Source: Bosea sp. (in: a-proteobacteria) (GTDB taxonomy: Bacteria; Pseudomonadota; Alphaproteobacteria; Rhizobiales; Beijerinckiaceae). From it: a stretch of DNA of 64,000 nucleotides. How positions within the stretch are numbered: the first letter of the stretch is position 1; every line of letters starts with the position of its first letter. Below are positions 24,108 to 33,171 of this stretch, in pieces. The stretch spans positions 3,038,501-3,102,500 of the forward strand of contig NZ_JAMLIX010000001.1 of NCBI RefSeq assembly GCF_023953965.1, given 5' to 3'. A model generated the notes under the pieces. It saw only the letters and a program-made list of their open reading frames with translations. It was not told the DNA's origin and ran no database searches. The translations under genes were made by a program, and so were the position numbers.

Positions 24108-24203
24108 GCGAATTGCCTTGCAGAAATGTATAAGGCTTTCTTTTTACTCATTTTAAAAGACCGCACCGGTCCTGATCCGGGCGGCAAGGACGGGACTCGG
24201 GCT

Positions 24204-26483
24204 ATGGAGACTTTTTCCGGCCGGCTTCGCGGCGGCGTGGCACTCGGCAGCTTGGCGCTGGCGCTTCTGGCTTCTCCTGCGGATGCGCAGCAACAGAGGC
24301 GGCGGACGACGCCGGCTCCGGCCCCCGCCGCCGAGGCGCAGGTCCAGCTCGACCAGATCACTGTGCAGGGTGAGGGCGTGCCCGGCGGCGCGCTGCTCAA
24401 CGGGCCGACGACGACGCGGATGACGCGCGAGGAGCTCAGCCGCCAGCAGATCCAGAGCGTCGCGGATCTGTCGCGCCGGGTCGAGGCCGGCATCAGCTTC
24501 AACCGGGTGAACGGCTCGGTGAACATCCGCGGCCTCGACGGCGCGCGCGTGCTGACCACGGTCGACGGGATCCGCCAGCCCTTCATCCTGGACAACCGGA
24601 TCGACCGCAGCATCGGCACGGCCTTCGATTTCGACTCGCTCTCGACGCTCGACCTGCTGCGCGGCGGCAGCGGCGGCGCCACGCTCGGCTCGGGCGCGCT
24701 CGGCGGCGCGCTGGCGGTGCGCACCCTCGACCCGGAGGACCTGATCCGCGCGGGCAAGAGCTTCGGCGCGCTCGCCAAGACCGGTTACGACTCGACCGAC
24801 AAGGCCGTGTTCGGCAGCGGCGCCGTGGCCGGCCGCTTCCACGATACCTGGGTGCTGTTGCAGGGCGGCTTCCGGAAAGGCAACGAGACCGACAGCCGTG
24901 GCACCGATCCGACGATCGGGGCGGCCCGCACCGTGCCGAACCCTGCCGATTTCACCCAGTACAGCTTCCTCGCCAAGCTGCATCAATATGTGAACGAGGT
25001 GCATCGCTTCGGGCTGACCGGCGAGATCTTCAAGCGCGAAGACAAGTTCCAGACGCGCACCAACGCCGTCTCGCTCAACGGCAACTACCGCCCCGGCGCG
25101 CACCAGACGGAAGAAGAGGTCGAGCGCAGGCGCATCTCGCTGAACTATGACTACAAGCAGCCCGGCGGCTTCCTCGACGAGGCCCATGCCAGCCTCTACT
25201 GGCAGGGCGTGACGCGCAACTCGATCCTCAACGCCTATCGCTTCACCAGCGTGATCGGGCCCTATGCCCGCAACAACGAGGTCGAGGAGAAGGCCTTCGG
25301 CTTCAACGGCCACCTGATCAAGAGCTTCATCACCGGTCCTGTCTCGCACAAGCTGACGCTCGGCACGGAGCTGCGCTCGTCGGAACTCGACCAGTACTCG
25401 GCCGGGCTCGATAGCTGCCGGCGTCCCTATACGGGCGCTTTCACGGCCTGCAACAACCTGCACACCAACCAGTCCGACACGCCGCACGTCGAGGGCAAGA
25501 TGGCGGCGTTCTACGCGCATCACCAGTTCGGCTTCTTCAACGACACGCTGCGGCTGACGCCGGGCGCCCGCTTCGACTGGTATGAGGAGAAGCCGAAGGC
25601 GACGGCGGCCTATCTGGCGAGCTCGTCCTTCGCGGGGATGCCGGCCTCGTCCAGCGGCGATGCCTGGTCGCCGCGCGTCCGGCTGGAATACGACATCATC
25701 AAGAACGCGCCCGTTCTGAAGGACGTCACGCTGTTCGCGCAGTGGTCGAAGGGCTTCCGCGCTCCGACCGCCAGTGAGCTCTATGCGACTTTCGGCGCGG
25801 TCGGCACCTATTTGCGCTCCAGCAATCCCGATCTGCGGCCGGAAACCAGCAACGGCATCGATGTCGGCTTCCGCTTCGGCGACAAGGCCTTCGGCGGCTC
25901 GGTGACCTATTTCCACACCAATTACCGCAACTTCATCGAGACGGTGCAGATCGCGCCTCCGGGCGGGCTCTATCCGCAGGGCGGTATCCAGGGCCCGCAG
26001 AACGTGGCGCGCGCCGAGATTTCCGGCGTCGAGGCCAATATGCAGTACGCCTTCGCGCCGAACTGGCTGGTGCGCGGCTCCTTCGCCTATGTCGACGGCA
26101 AGAACAGGATCAACGGAATCGGTCTCAACTCGATCCCGCCGGTGCAGGGCATCTTCGCCATCGCCTATGGCAACGAGAACTGGGGCGGCGAGGTTTCCAC
26201 CAAGCTCGCCGGCGCACGCAAGGGCGTCGCCACGACCACCTCCGCCGCACTCGGCACGACGCAGGGCTTCCAGGCGCCCGGCTACGCGATCTTCAACGCC
26301 ATGGCCTGGTGGCGGCCGATGCCGCAGATCGCGGACCTCGAATTGCAGATCGGCGTCTACAATATCTTCGACCGGAAATACTGGGATGCGGTCACGGTGC
26401 CGACGGGCGTGCTGGCGCAGGCGCGCGACTATTACACGGAGCCCGGCCGCACCGTGAAGGCAACGCTGAAGTACCAGTTCTGA
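24204..26483 (+). CDS. TonB-dependent outer-membrane receptor, heme/hemoglobin type
   Basis: A 759-residue outer-membrane transporter energised by TonB. A signal peptide (1-28) is followed by a TonB box (DQITV, about 50-54) and a plug domain (about 60-175, with VNIRGLDGARVLTTVDGIRQP). The 22-strand barrel ends in the usual aromatic residue (KYQF). FRAP (518-521) and NPDL (541-544) are the paired motifs of heme/hemoglobin receptors, but the heme-binding histidine usually found between them is missing. An extracellular loop has a probable disulfide (SCRRPYTGAFTAC). I start at ATG 24204 because the signal peptide begins there. No other uptake genes are adjacent, so it acts with a transporter elsewhere. 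Confidence 0.85.
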   Translation: METFSGRLRGGVALGSLALALLASPADAQQQRRRTTPAPAPAAEAQVQLDQITVQGEGVPGGALLNGPTTTRMTREELSRQQIQSVADLSRRVEAGISFNRVNGSVNIRGLDGARVLTTVDGIRQPFILDNRIDRSIGTAFDFDSLSTLDLLRGGSGGATLGSGALGGALAVRTLDPEDLIRAGKSFGALAKTGYDSTDKAVFGSGAVAGRFHDTWVLLQGGFRKGNETDSRGTDPTIGAARTVPNPADFTQYSFLAKLHQYVNEVHRFGLTGEIFKREDKFQTRTNAVSLNGNYRPGAHQTEEEVERRRISLNYDYKQPGGFLDEAHASLYWQGVTRNSILNAYRFTSVIGPYARNNEVEEKAFGFNGHLIKSFITGPVSHKLTLGTELRSSELDQYSAGLDSCRRPYTGAFTACNNLHTNQSDTPHVEGKMAAFYAHHQFGFFNDTLRLTPGARFDWYEEKPKATAAYLASSSFAGMPASSSGDAWSPRVRLEYDIIKNAPVLKDVTLFAQWSKGFRAPTASELYATFGAVGTYLRSSNPDLRPETSNGIDVGFRFGDKAFGGSVTYFHTNYRNFIETVQIAPPGGLYPQGGIQGPQNVARAEISGVEANMQYAFAPNWLVRGSFAYVDGKNRINGIGLNSIPPVQGIFAIAYGNENWGGEVSTKLAGARKGVATTTSAALGTTQGFQAPGYAIFNAMAWWRPMPQIADLELQIGVYNIFDRKYWDAVTVPTGVLAQARDYYTEPGRTVKATLKYQF

Positions 26484-26515
26484 GCGGGACGTTTCGAGAC
26501 CCCCCGACCAGACGG

Positions 26516-26541
26516 GCCGGCCCTTCGGGGCCGGCTTTTTT
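26516..26541 (+). terminator. Rho-independent terminator after the TonB-dependent receptor
   Basis: An 8-bp stem (GCCGGCCC with GGGCCGGC) capped by a TTCG tetraloop and followed by six T residues, 33 bp after the stop codon. Confidence 0.9.
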
Positions 26542-26553
26542 GCTGGCTGGGCG

Positions 26554-27369
26554 TCAGTCCCCGGCCTCTTCCCGCCGCGCCGCGAGACGCGCCTTCTTCG
26601 GTCCCTCGACCAGTGACTTGAAGACGCCGCGCAGCGTGCGCGCCTCCTGCTCGGTCATGGCGAGGCGGTGCAGGATGTCGCGCAGATTGGCGGTCATGAC
26701 CGGCTTCTTGCCGGGCGGGAAGAAGCCGCAGATGTCGAGCTCGGCTTCGAGATAGGTGAACATCGACAGGATCGTCTCGCGCCTGGCGGGCGGGGAGAGG
26801 GTTGTCTCGCGGAAGGGCGGCTGCCCGCCCGTCGTGCTGAACCATTCATAGCCGGCGAGCAGCACCGCCTGGGCGAGGTTCAGCGAGGCGAAGGCCGGGT
26901 TGACCGGAAAGGTCAGGATGGCGTCGGCGAGGCTGATCTCCTCGTTGGTGAGGCCGATGCGCTCGCGCCCGAACAGGATGCCGACGCGCTCGCCGCCGCC
27001 GATGCGCTCCGCCAGCCCCGGCATCGCCTCGGCCGGGGTCATGACGCGCTTCATCTGGCCGCGCTCGCGGGCGGTGGTGGCGAGCACGTGGTTCAGGTCG
27101 GCGATCGCCTCGGCCGCGCTGGCGAAGAGGCGGGCGTTGGCGAGGATATGGGTCGCGCCGGAGGCCGCCGCGGTGGCGCCCTTCTTCAGGCCGCCGCCGC
27201 TCGGCCAGCCGTCGCGCGGGGCGACGAGGCGCATCTCGGAGAGGCCGAAATTCGCCATGGCGCGAGCGCACATGCCGATATTCTCGGCGAGCTGCGGCTC
27301 GATCAGGATGACGACGGGAGCCGGGCCCTCGACGGCCGGGCGGGTGCGGTCTGTGCCGGAACCGGTCAT
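26554..27369 (-). CDS. trmJ: tRNA/rRNA methyltransferase, TrmJ type
   Basis: A 271-residue SPOUT-superfamily RNA 2'-O-methyltransferase; TrmJ modifies position 32 of tRNAs using S-adenosylmethionine. It shows VVILIEPQLAENIGMCARAM, the knot motif GILFGRERIGLTNEEI, and FPVNPAFASLNLAQAVLLAGYE, all typical of the family, with a C-terminal helical tail. The ATG at 27369 (MTGSGTD) lies 7 bp after the dipeptidase stop; an in-frame start 11 codons upstream would overlap that gene. It is probably the last gene of a dehydrogenase-dipeptidase-trmJ transcript. Confidence 0.88.
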   Translation of the reverse strand: MTGSGTDRTRPAVEGPAPVVILIEPQLAENIGMCARAMANFGLSEMRLVAPRDGWPSGGGLKKGATAAASGATHILANARLFASAAEAIADLNHVLATTARERGQMKRVMTPAEAMPGLAERIGGGERVGILFGRERIGLTNEEISLADAILTFPVNPAFASLNLAQAVLLAGYEWFSTTGGQPPFRETTLSPPARRETILSMFTYLEAELDICGFFPPGKKPVMTANLRDILHRLAMTEQEARTLRGVFKSLVEGPKKARLAARREEAGD

Positions 27370-27376
27370 GGAGCGT

Positions 27377-28516
27377 TCAGCCCGCCGCCCGCTCCACCGC
27401 ACGCAGCACGCGCAGCGTGTTGCCGCCGGCGAGCTTGGCGAGGTTTGCTTCCGACCAGCCGCGGCGGATCAGCTCGGCGATCACGGCGGGGAAGGTCGAG
27501 GTGTCCTCGAGCCCGTCCGGATTGACCCAGCCGAAGAAATCCGAGCCGATGCCGATATGGTCGTGGCCGATGCGCTGCGCCAGATAGTCGACATGGTCGC
27601 AATATTGGGGAAGCGTCGCCCTGGGGCGCGGGCCGGCCTTGCGCTCGATCTCGGCCTCGGCCTTCGCGTAGTCGATGCCCTCGGGCGTCTTTCCGTAGCG
27701 GTCCTTGGCCGGGCGGTGCCAGTCGCGCGAGGCCTGGCTGATGAAATCCGGCACGAAGGTCGCCATGACGACGCCGCCATTGCCGGCGACGCGGTCGAGC
27801 ACGTCGTCGGGCACGTTGCGCGGGTGGTCGCAGAGCGAGAAGGCGTTGGAATGCGACCAGACGAGGGGCGCGCGCGTCACGTCGAGCGCATCGTGCATCA
27901 CCTTGTGCGAGACATGGGCGAGGTCGACCACCATGCCGAGCCGGTTCATGCGGGCGACGACATCCTTGCCGAAGCCGGAGAGGCCGCCATGGCGGGCTGC
28001 ATCGGTGGCGGAATCGCACCAGTCGGTGGTGTCGTTGTGGCACAGCGTCATCAGCCGCACGCCCAGCGCGTGATAGGCGTCGAGGGCGTCGAGCTCGCCG
28101 TCGAGCGCGGTTCCGTTCTCGATCGTCATGAAGAGGGCGATGCGCCCCTCGGCCCGGGCCGCCTCGACATCGGCGGCCGAGAGGCCCGGCCGGAAGACGT
28201 CGGCGTGGCGCTCGAGGATAGCGCGCATCAGCGCGATCTGGGCGAGCGCGAAGCCGGCGGGCCGCGCCCGCTTGGGCGGGACATAGGCCGCGAGGAACTG
28301 CGCCGCGAGCCTGCCCGCCCGCATGCGGGGAATGTCGGTGTCGCCCTCGGGATGGAGCCGGTCGAGGCCGTAAGCCGCGACGTCCCCCTTCGCGCGGGCG
28401 TCCGTGCGGATGACGTAGGGCAGGTCGTTATGGCCGTCGATCAGCGGCACGCGTTCGAGCAGAGCCAGCGCGGCGGCATGGGCGTTGTCCTGAAGGGGCG
28501 GTGCGGCGAGGGCCAT
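27377..28516 (-). CDS. Membrane dipeptidase family (M19) peptidase
   Basis: A 379-residue zinc peptidase of the renal dipeptidase family, which hydrolyses L,L- and often L,D-dipeptides. Metal-site motifs are visible: IDGHNDLP (His29, Asp31), IENGTALDG (bridging Glu), DLAHVSHK (His) and WSHSNAFSLCDHPRN (His). No signal peptide is seen, so it is likely cytoplasmic. It lies between a D-amino-acid dehydrogenase-like gene 79 bp upstream and trmJ 7 bp downstream. Pairing with the dehydrogenase suggests release and oxidation of D-amino acids from dipeptides, which is inference. Confidence 0.88.
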   Translation of the reverse strand: MALAAPPLQDNAHAAALALLERVPLIDGHNDLPYVIRTDARAKGDVAAYGLDRLHPEGDTDIPRMRAGRLAAQFLAAYVPPKRARPAGFALAQIALMRAILERHADVFRPGLSAADVEAARAEGRIALFMTIENGTALDGELDALDAYHALGVRLMTLCHNDTTDWCDSATDAARHGGLSGFGKDVVARMNRLGMVVDLAHVSHKVMHDALDVTRAPLVWSHSNAFSLCDHPRNVPDDVLDRVAGNGGVVMATFVPDFISQASRDWHRPAKDRYGKTPEGIDYAKAEAEIERKAGPRPRATLPQYCDHVDYLAQRIGHDHIGIGSDFFGWVNPDGLEDTSTFPAVIAELIRRGWSEANLAKLAGGNTLRVLRAVERAAG

Positions 28517-28595
28517 GGCGGGGTCTCGGTCGGGAATCGGGAGGCCATGGTGGCAGGCCCGCCCGCGCCCGGCGAGAGGGCCTCGCGCAGGGCCG

Positions 28596-29843
28596 TCAGA
28601 ACCGCGACGGCGCGAACGGCGCCGGATCGACGAAGACCGGCCGGCCCGTCACCATCTCCGCGATCATCCGGCCGGTGACGGCGGCGAGCGTCAGCCCGTG
28701 ATGGGCGTGGCCGAAGGAGAACCACAGGCCCTTGTGCTTCGGTGCCGGGCCGATGATCGGCATCATGTCCGGGGTGCAGGGGCGCCGGCCGAGCCAGGGC
28801 TCGGCATCGAGGCGCTCGCCGAGCGGGAACAGCGCCCTGGCGATCGGCTCGGCGCGGGCGAGCTGAACCGGGGTCTTGGGCGCGTCGCGGTCGGCGAATT
28901 CGGCGCCGGTGGTCAGGCGCACGCCCTGCAGCATCGGGGCGAGGAAATAGCCGCGCTCGGTGTCGAGCACCGGGTGGTTGAGCACCGCATTGCCCTGCGG
29001 CTTGTAATGCATGTGGTAGCCGCGCTTGACCGCGAGCGGCAGCCGGTAGCCGAGTTTGCCGGTCAGGACGTCGGCCCAGGGGCCGAGCGCGACGACGACG
29101 TCCTTCGCCTGCGCCTTCGTGCCATCGGCGAGGGTGAGGCTCCATTCGGCCCCCTCCTGCGCCAGCGTGCCGGCATCGCCGAGGGCGAGCTTGCCGCCGA
29201 GCGTCTCGAACAGCGCGACATAGGCCTTCGACAGGCCGAGCGGGTCGACGACGGTGGTCGGGTCGGTCCAGTGCAGGGCGCCGATCAGGCTGCCATGGTC
29301 GAGATGCGGCTCCGCGGCCTTGAGCGCGGCGATGTCGAGCGCGCGGTAGTTCAGGCAGAAATCGCGGTTCCAGCGCGCGGCCTCGGCGAGGCGGGTGTCG
29401 CGCTCCCTCTGCGTGCGGAACACCTTCATCCAGCCTTCGCGGCGCAGGAGGCCGGTCGCGCCGGCCTCCGTGGCGAGCGCGTCGTGCTCGGTGACGCAAT
29501 GTTCGATCAGCGTCGCGTATTGGCGGGCGATCGCCTCGTGCTGCGAGGCGCGCGAATGCATCCAGTAGGAGAACAGGAAAGGGGCGAGCTTCGGGATCGC
29601 GCTCCAGTGGTAATGGGCGTCGATGGTGTTGTTCATCGCGTAGCGGATGAGCGCGCCGAAATCATGCGGGAAGCCGTAAGGGTAGACGCCCTCGCGCTGG
29701 ATCAGCCCGGCGTTGCCGTAGCTCGTCTCCTCGCCCGCTCCGCGCCGGTCGACGAGGAGGGTGGAGCGCCCGGCCTTCTGCAGGTGAAGCGCGACCGAGA
29801 TGCCGACGATGCCGGCGCCGAGAACGATCGTGTCCACCTTCAT
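28596..29843 (-). CDS. FAD-dependent D-amino-acid dehydrogenase-like oxidoreductase
   Basis: A 415-residue DAO-family flavoenzyme related to DadA. It has the FAD motif LGAGIVG (Gly9, Gly11, Gly14), then SYGNAGLI, which is typical of DadA relatives, and C-terminal GRRPCTPDMMPIIG and GHAHHGLTLAAVTGRMIAE. It would oxidise D-amino acids or related imino acids to keto acids, passing electrons to the respiratory chain. The ATG at 29843 follows GGAAGGAAG; the FAD motif follows at once, so the longer frame upstream is not used. Three helically spaced TTTGCGCC repeats lie upstream. Confidence 0.88.
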   Translation of the reverse strand: MKVDTIVLGAGIVGISVALHLQKAGRSTLLVDRRGAGEETSYGNAGLIQREGVYPYGFPHDFGALIRYAMNNTIDAHYHWSAIPKLAPFLFSYWMHSRASQHEAIARQYATLIEHCVTEHDALATEAGATGLLRREGWMKVFRTQRERDTRLAEAARWNRDFCLNYRALDIAALKAAEPHLDHGSLIGALHWTDPTTVVDPLGLSKAYVALFETLGGKLALGDAGTLAQEGAEWSLTLADGTKAQAKDVVVALGPWADVLTGKLGYRLPLAVKRGYHMHYKPQGNAVLNHPVLDTERGYFLAPMLQGVRLTTGAEFADRDAPKTPVQLARAEPIARALFPLGERLDAEPWLGRRPCTPDMMPIIGPAPKHKGLWFSFGHAHHGLTLAAVTGRMIAEMVTGRPVFVDPAPFAPSRF

Positions 29844-29882
29844 GGCTTCTTCCTTCCAACCGCTTTTCTGCGAAAATAGCGG

Positions 29883-29964
29883 TTTGCGCCGGCTTGTCAG
29901 CGGCATGAGCGGATTTTGCGCCGAATGGCCTGATCTTTCGCTGTTTATGCGCTGATTTTGCGCC
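29883..29964. promoter_or_regulatory. Three direct TTTGCGCC repeats upstream of the D-amino-acid dehydrogenase
   Basis: TTTGCGCC occurs at 29883-29890, 29915-29922 and 29957-29964. The spacings of 32 and 42 bp are close to three and four helical turns, so all copies face the same side of the DNA. The copies lie 40-121 bp upstream of the start codon at 29843. Such phasing is typical of Lrp/AsnC-family regulators, which often control D-amino-acid dehydrogenase genes. A palindrome TTTTC-TGC-GAAAA lies closer to the gene (about 29864-29876). Confidence 0.45.
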
Positions 29965-30109
29965 ATTGCCTGCAATGTCTGGCCGATGTCGAAAAATCAC
30001 GCAATTTTATGCCGGAGTCGAACCGCGCCGTCTCGCCTGCAGGTGACGCCGTGTCCGGCATGGGCCAGTGTGCCGGCTGTTTCGCAAACGATTCCAGAGC
30101 CTCGAGCCG

Positions 30110-31114
30110 ATGCGTCCAGCCGCCTTCCTTGCCGCCGCGCTCGCGTGGTTCGGCCGCTACGGCACGCAAGGTTTCGCGCTTTCGATCTTCCTCGGCCTGG
30201 CGCTGCCCGAGCTTGCGGCGGCAGCGCGGCCGGCGCTGCCGGTGACGATCTTCTGCTTCACCACGGTGGTGTTCATGCGCCTCGACATCGGCGTGACGCT
30301 GAGATTGCTGCGGCGCCCGGCGAAGCTGGCCGCGAGCGTGCTGTGGCTCCTCGCCGGGCCGGTGCTGCTGATCGGGGTTGCGCTGTCTCTCGTCGGGCGC
30401 GGCAATCTCGATCCGGGCATCGTGCTCGGGCTCGCCATCATGGCGGCGGCGCCGCCGATCATGTCCTCGCCGGCGGTGGCGATCCTCTACGGCTTCGAGC
30501 CGTCGCTGATCATCGCCGGCGTCGTCGTGGCGACGATCGCAAGCCCGATCACCGCCCCGCTGCTGGCCGAGCTCATCGCGGGCGCGGCCGTGCCGCTCGA
30601 TCGCTGGGTGCTGACGCTGAGGCTCCTCGTCTTCATCGGCGGCGGAATGGCGGTGGCCGCCGCGATCCGGCTCTGGCTCGGCTTTCCGCGGATCAAGGCG
30701 ATGAAGGCCCATCTCGACGGTTTCGGCATGCTGACCTATGTCGTCTTCGCCATTGCCGCGATGGACGGCGTCACCGCGGCCGCGCTCGGCGATCCGGGGC
30801 TCGTGCTGGCGGTGCTCGCCTCAGTCTTCGCCGTCGCGGCGGCGGGGCTCGCCTCAGGCCTGATGGTGCTGTGGCGGCTGCCGGCGGCCGAGCGCTTCAT
30901 GATCAGCTACGGCACCGGGCAGCGGAACATGGGGCTCCTGGTCGCGGCGCTGGGGGCCGGCGTCTCGCCGAAGACCTATCTGTTCTTCGCGCTGGCGCAG
31001 TTCCCGATCTACCTCTTGCCCTGGCTGTTGCGCGGCGTCGCGGCCCGCATCCGCCGCCGGGAGGCCGGGCAGGATTGCGGCAGGCGCCCGGGGAGGCTAA
31101 ACCGCCCGCCATGA
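30110..31114 (+). CDS. BASS-type (bile acid:sodium symporter-like) membrane transporter
   Basis: A 334-residue polytopic protein with nine to ten predicted helices. The segment ISYGTGQRNMGLLVAALG matches the conserved region of bile acid:sodium symporter family transporters, in which a broken helix binds sodium and substrate. Substrates in bacteria are mostly organic anions; none is indicated here. I start at ATG 30110 (MRPAAFL), though the frame is open 14 codons further upstream. The stop overlaps the rpe start by four bases (ATGA). Confidence 0.7.
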   Translation: MRPAAFLAAALAWFGRYGTQGFALSIFLGLALPELAAAARPALPVTIFCFTTVVFMRLDIGVTLRLLRRPAKLAASVLWLLAGPVLLIGVALSLVGRGNLDPGIVLGLAIMAAAPPIMSSPAVAILYGFEPSLIIAGVVVATIASPITAPLLAELIAGAAVPLDRWVLTLRLLVFIGGGMAVAAAIRLWLGFPRIKAMKAHLDGFGMLTYVVFAIAAMDGVTAAALGDPGLVLAVLASVFAVAAAGLASGLMVLWRLPAAERFMISYGTGQRNMGLLVAALGAGVSPKTYLFFALAQFPIYLLPWLLRGVAARIRRREAGQDCGRRPGRLNRPP

Positions 31115-31794
31115 GCCGCCCGATCCGCATCGCCCCCTCCATCCTCTCCGCCGATTTCGCCAGGCTCGGCGAGGAGATCCGCGCCATCGACGAAGCCGGG
31201 GCGGACTGGATCCATTGCGACGTGATGGACGGGCATTTCGTGCCCAATATCAGCTTCGGCCCCGATGTGCTGAAGGCGATCCGCCCGCACACCAGGAAGT
31301 TCTTCGACGTGCATCTGATGATCGCGCCGGTCGATCCTTACATCGAAGCCTTCGCCAAGGCCGGCGCCGACCTGATCTCCTTCCATGTCGAGGCGGGCCC
31401 GCATCCGCACCGCACGCTCCAGGCGATCAAGGCGCAGGGCAAGCAGGCCGGCATCGTGCTCAACCCCGGCACGCCGGCGGGCGCCGCCGAGGCGCTGATC
31501 CAGGATGTCGACCTTATCCTGCTGATGACGGTCAATCCCGGTTTCGGCGGGCAGAGCTTCATCGGCTCCGTGGTCGAGAAGGTCGCGCAGGTCAGGGCGC
31601 TGATCGCAGACCGCCCGATCGCGCTCGAGATCGACGGCGGGGTCACGCCTCAGACCGCGCCGCTGGTCGTGAAGGCCGGTGCCGATACGCTGGTCGCGGG
31701 CTCGGCCGTGTTCAAGGGCGGGCCATCCGCCTATGCCGGCAATATCGCGGCGATCCGCAAGGCGGCGGAAACCGCCCGCGGCGACTGGGTTTGA
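31111..31794 (+). CDS. rpe: Ribulose-phosphate 3-epimerase
   Basis: A 227-residue TIM-barrel enzyme that interconverts ribulose 5-phosphate and xylulose 5-phosphate in the pentose phosphate pathway and Calvin cycle. Motifs in order: IAPSILSADFARLGEEI, HCDVMDGHFVPNISFGP (metal His and catalytic Asp), VHLMI, MTVNPGFGGQSFI and EIDGGVTPQTAP (catalytic Asp). The phosphate-binding end is VAGSAVFKG. ATG at 31111 overlaps the transporter stop; purB follows 30 bp later. Confidence 0.97.
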   Translation: MSRPIRIAPSILSADFARLGEEIRAIDEAGADWIHCDVMDGHFVPNISFGPDVLKAIRPHTRKFFDVHLMIAPVDPYIEAFAKAGADLISFHVEAGPHPHRTLQAIKAQGKQAGIVLNPGTPAGAAEALIQDVDLILLMTVNPGFGGQSFIGSVVEKVAQVRALIADRPIALEIDGGVTPQTAPLVVKAGADTLVAGSAVFKGGPSAYAGNIAAIRKAAETARGDWV

Positions 31795-31824
31795 GCGACT
31801 GCGGTTGACTGTGAAAGGCTTGCG

Positions 31825-33132
31825 ATGATCCCGCGCTATTCCCGCCCCGAAATGGTCGCCATCTGGGAGCCGCAGACGCGGTTCCGCATCTGGTTCGAGA
31901 TCGAGGCGCACGCCACCGACAAGCTCGCCGATCTCGGCGTGGTGCCGAAGGAGGCCGCCGCGACGATCTGGGCCAAGGCGAAGGACGCCGTCTTCGACGT
32001 CGAGCGCATCGACGAGATCGAGCGCGTCACCAAGCACGACGTCATCGCCTTCCTGACGCATCTGGCCGAGATCGTCGGGCCGCAGGCGCGCTTCGTCCAC
32101 CAGGGCATGACCTCGTCCGACATCCTCGACACCACGCTCTCGGTGCAGCTCAAGCGCGCGACCGACATCCTGATCGCCGATGTCGACGCGCTGCTGGCGG
32201 CGCTCAAGCGCCGGGCCTTCGAGCACAAGCTGACCCCGACCATCGGCCGCTCGCACGGCATCCATGCCGAGCCCGTCACCTTCGGGCTGAAGCTCGCGCA
32301 GGCCTATGCCGAATTCGCGCGCTGCCGCGCCCGGCTGGTCGCGGCGCAGGCCGAGATCGCGACCTGCGCGATTTCGGGCGCGGTCGGCACCTTCGCCAAT
32401 ATCGACCCCGCGGTCGAGACTTATGTCGCTGAGAAGATGGGGCTTTCCGTCGAGCCGGTCTCGACGCAGGTGATCCCGCGCGACCGGCACGCCATGTATT
32501 TCGCCACGCTCGGCGTCGTCGCCTCCTGCATCGAGCGGCTGGCCATCGAGATCCGCCATCTCCAGCGCACCGAGGTCTACGAGGCGGAGGAGTATTTCTC
32601 GCCGGGCCAGAAGGGCTCCTCGGCGATGCCGCACAAGCGCAACCCGGTGCTGACCGAGAACCTGACCGGGCTCGCGCGCCTCGTGCGCGGCATGGTCACG
32701 CCGGCGCTGGAGAACGTCGCGCTCTGGCACGAGCGCGACATCTCGCATTCCTCGGTCGAGCGCATGATCGGGCCGGATGCCACCGTGACGCTCGATTTCG
32801 CCCTGGCGCGGCTCACCGGCGTCGTCGACAAGCTCCTGGTCTATCCGCAGAACATGCGCAAGAACCTCGACCGGCTCGGTGGCCTGCACAATTCGCAGCG
32901 CGTGCTCTTGGCGCTGACGCAGGCCGGCGCCAGCCGCGAGGACGCCTATGCCATGGTCCAGCGCAATGCCATGCGCACCTGGGAGCATGGCGAGGATTTC
33001 CTGACCAATCTGATGGCCGACAAGGACGTCGCCGAGAAGCTGCCGGCCTCCGAGCTCAAGGCGATGTTCGACGAGGGCTATCACTTCAAGCATGTCGACA
33101 CGATCTTCCGGCGGGTTTTCGGGGAGGCTTGA
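31825..33132 (+). CDS. purB: Adenylosuccinate lyase
   Basis: A 435-residue fumarase/aspartase-superfamily enzyme used twice in purine synthesis, at the SAICAR step and at adenylosuccinate to AMP. It shows TSSDILDTTLSVQL, the region IGRSHGIHAEPVTFG with a catalytic His, and the signature GQKGSSAMPHKRNPV in the mobile serine loop. It starts with ATG 30 bp after rpe and is probably in the same transcript. Confidence 0.97.
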   Translation: MIPRYSRPEMVAIWEPQTRFRIWFEIEAHATDKLADLGVVPKEAAATIWAKAKDAVFDVERIDEIERVTKHDVIAFLTHLAEIVGPQARFVHQGMTSSDILDTTLSVQLKRATDILIADVDALLAALKRRAFEHKLTPTIGRSHGIHAEPVTFGLKLAQAYAEFARCRARLVAAQAEIATCAISGAVGTFANIDPAVETYVAEKMGLSVEPVSTQVIPRDRHAMYFATLGVVASCIERLAIEIRHLQRTEVYEAEEYFSPGQKGSSAMPHKRNPVLTENLTGLARLVRGMVTPALENVALWHERDISHSSVERMIGPDATVTLDFALARLTGVVDKLLVYPQNMRKNLDRLGGLHNSQRVLLALTQAGASREDAYAMVQRNAMRTWEHGEDFLTNLMADKDVAEKLPASELKAMFDEGYHFKHVDTIFRRVFGEA

Positions 33133-33171
33133 CGGGCTGGACTTCGGCGGAGGCGGGGCTATCTAAGCCTG

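Larger units (their letters stand above)
23676..24203. other. 528-bp region without a convincing gene between divergent genes
   Basis: This lies between the divergent transglutaminase-like and TonB-receptor genes. The first 60 bp should hold the promoter and ribosome-binding site of the former. The middle (about 23740-24020) has normal GC and several overlapping open frames, none with a good start, ribosome-binding site or recognisable protein; it may be a gene remnant. The last 180 bp are AT-rich and contain an Irr-box-like site and a possible promoter for the receptor. Confidence 0.5.

Noticed and set aside
29986..31794. Apparent 602-codon fusion upstream of rpe
   Set aside because: The N-terminal part is the shadow of the BASS-type transporter, which is read in another frame and overlaps rpe by ATGA.
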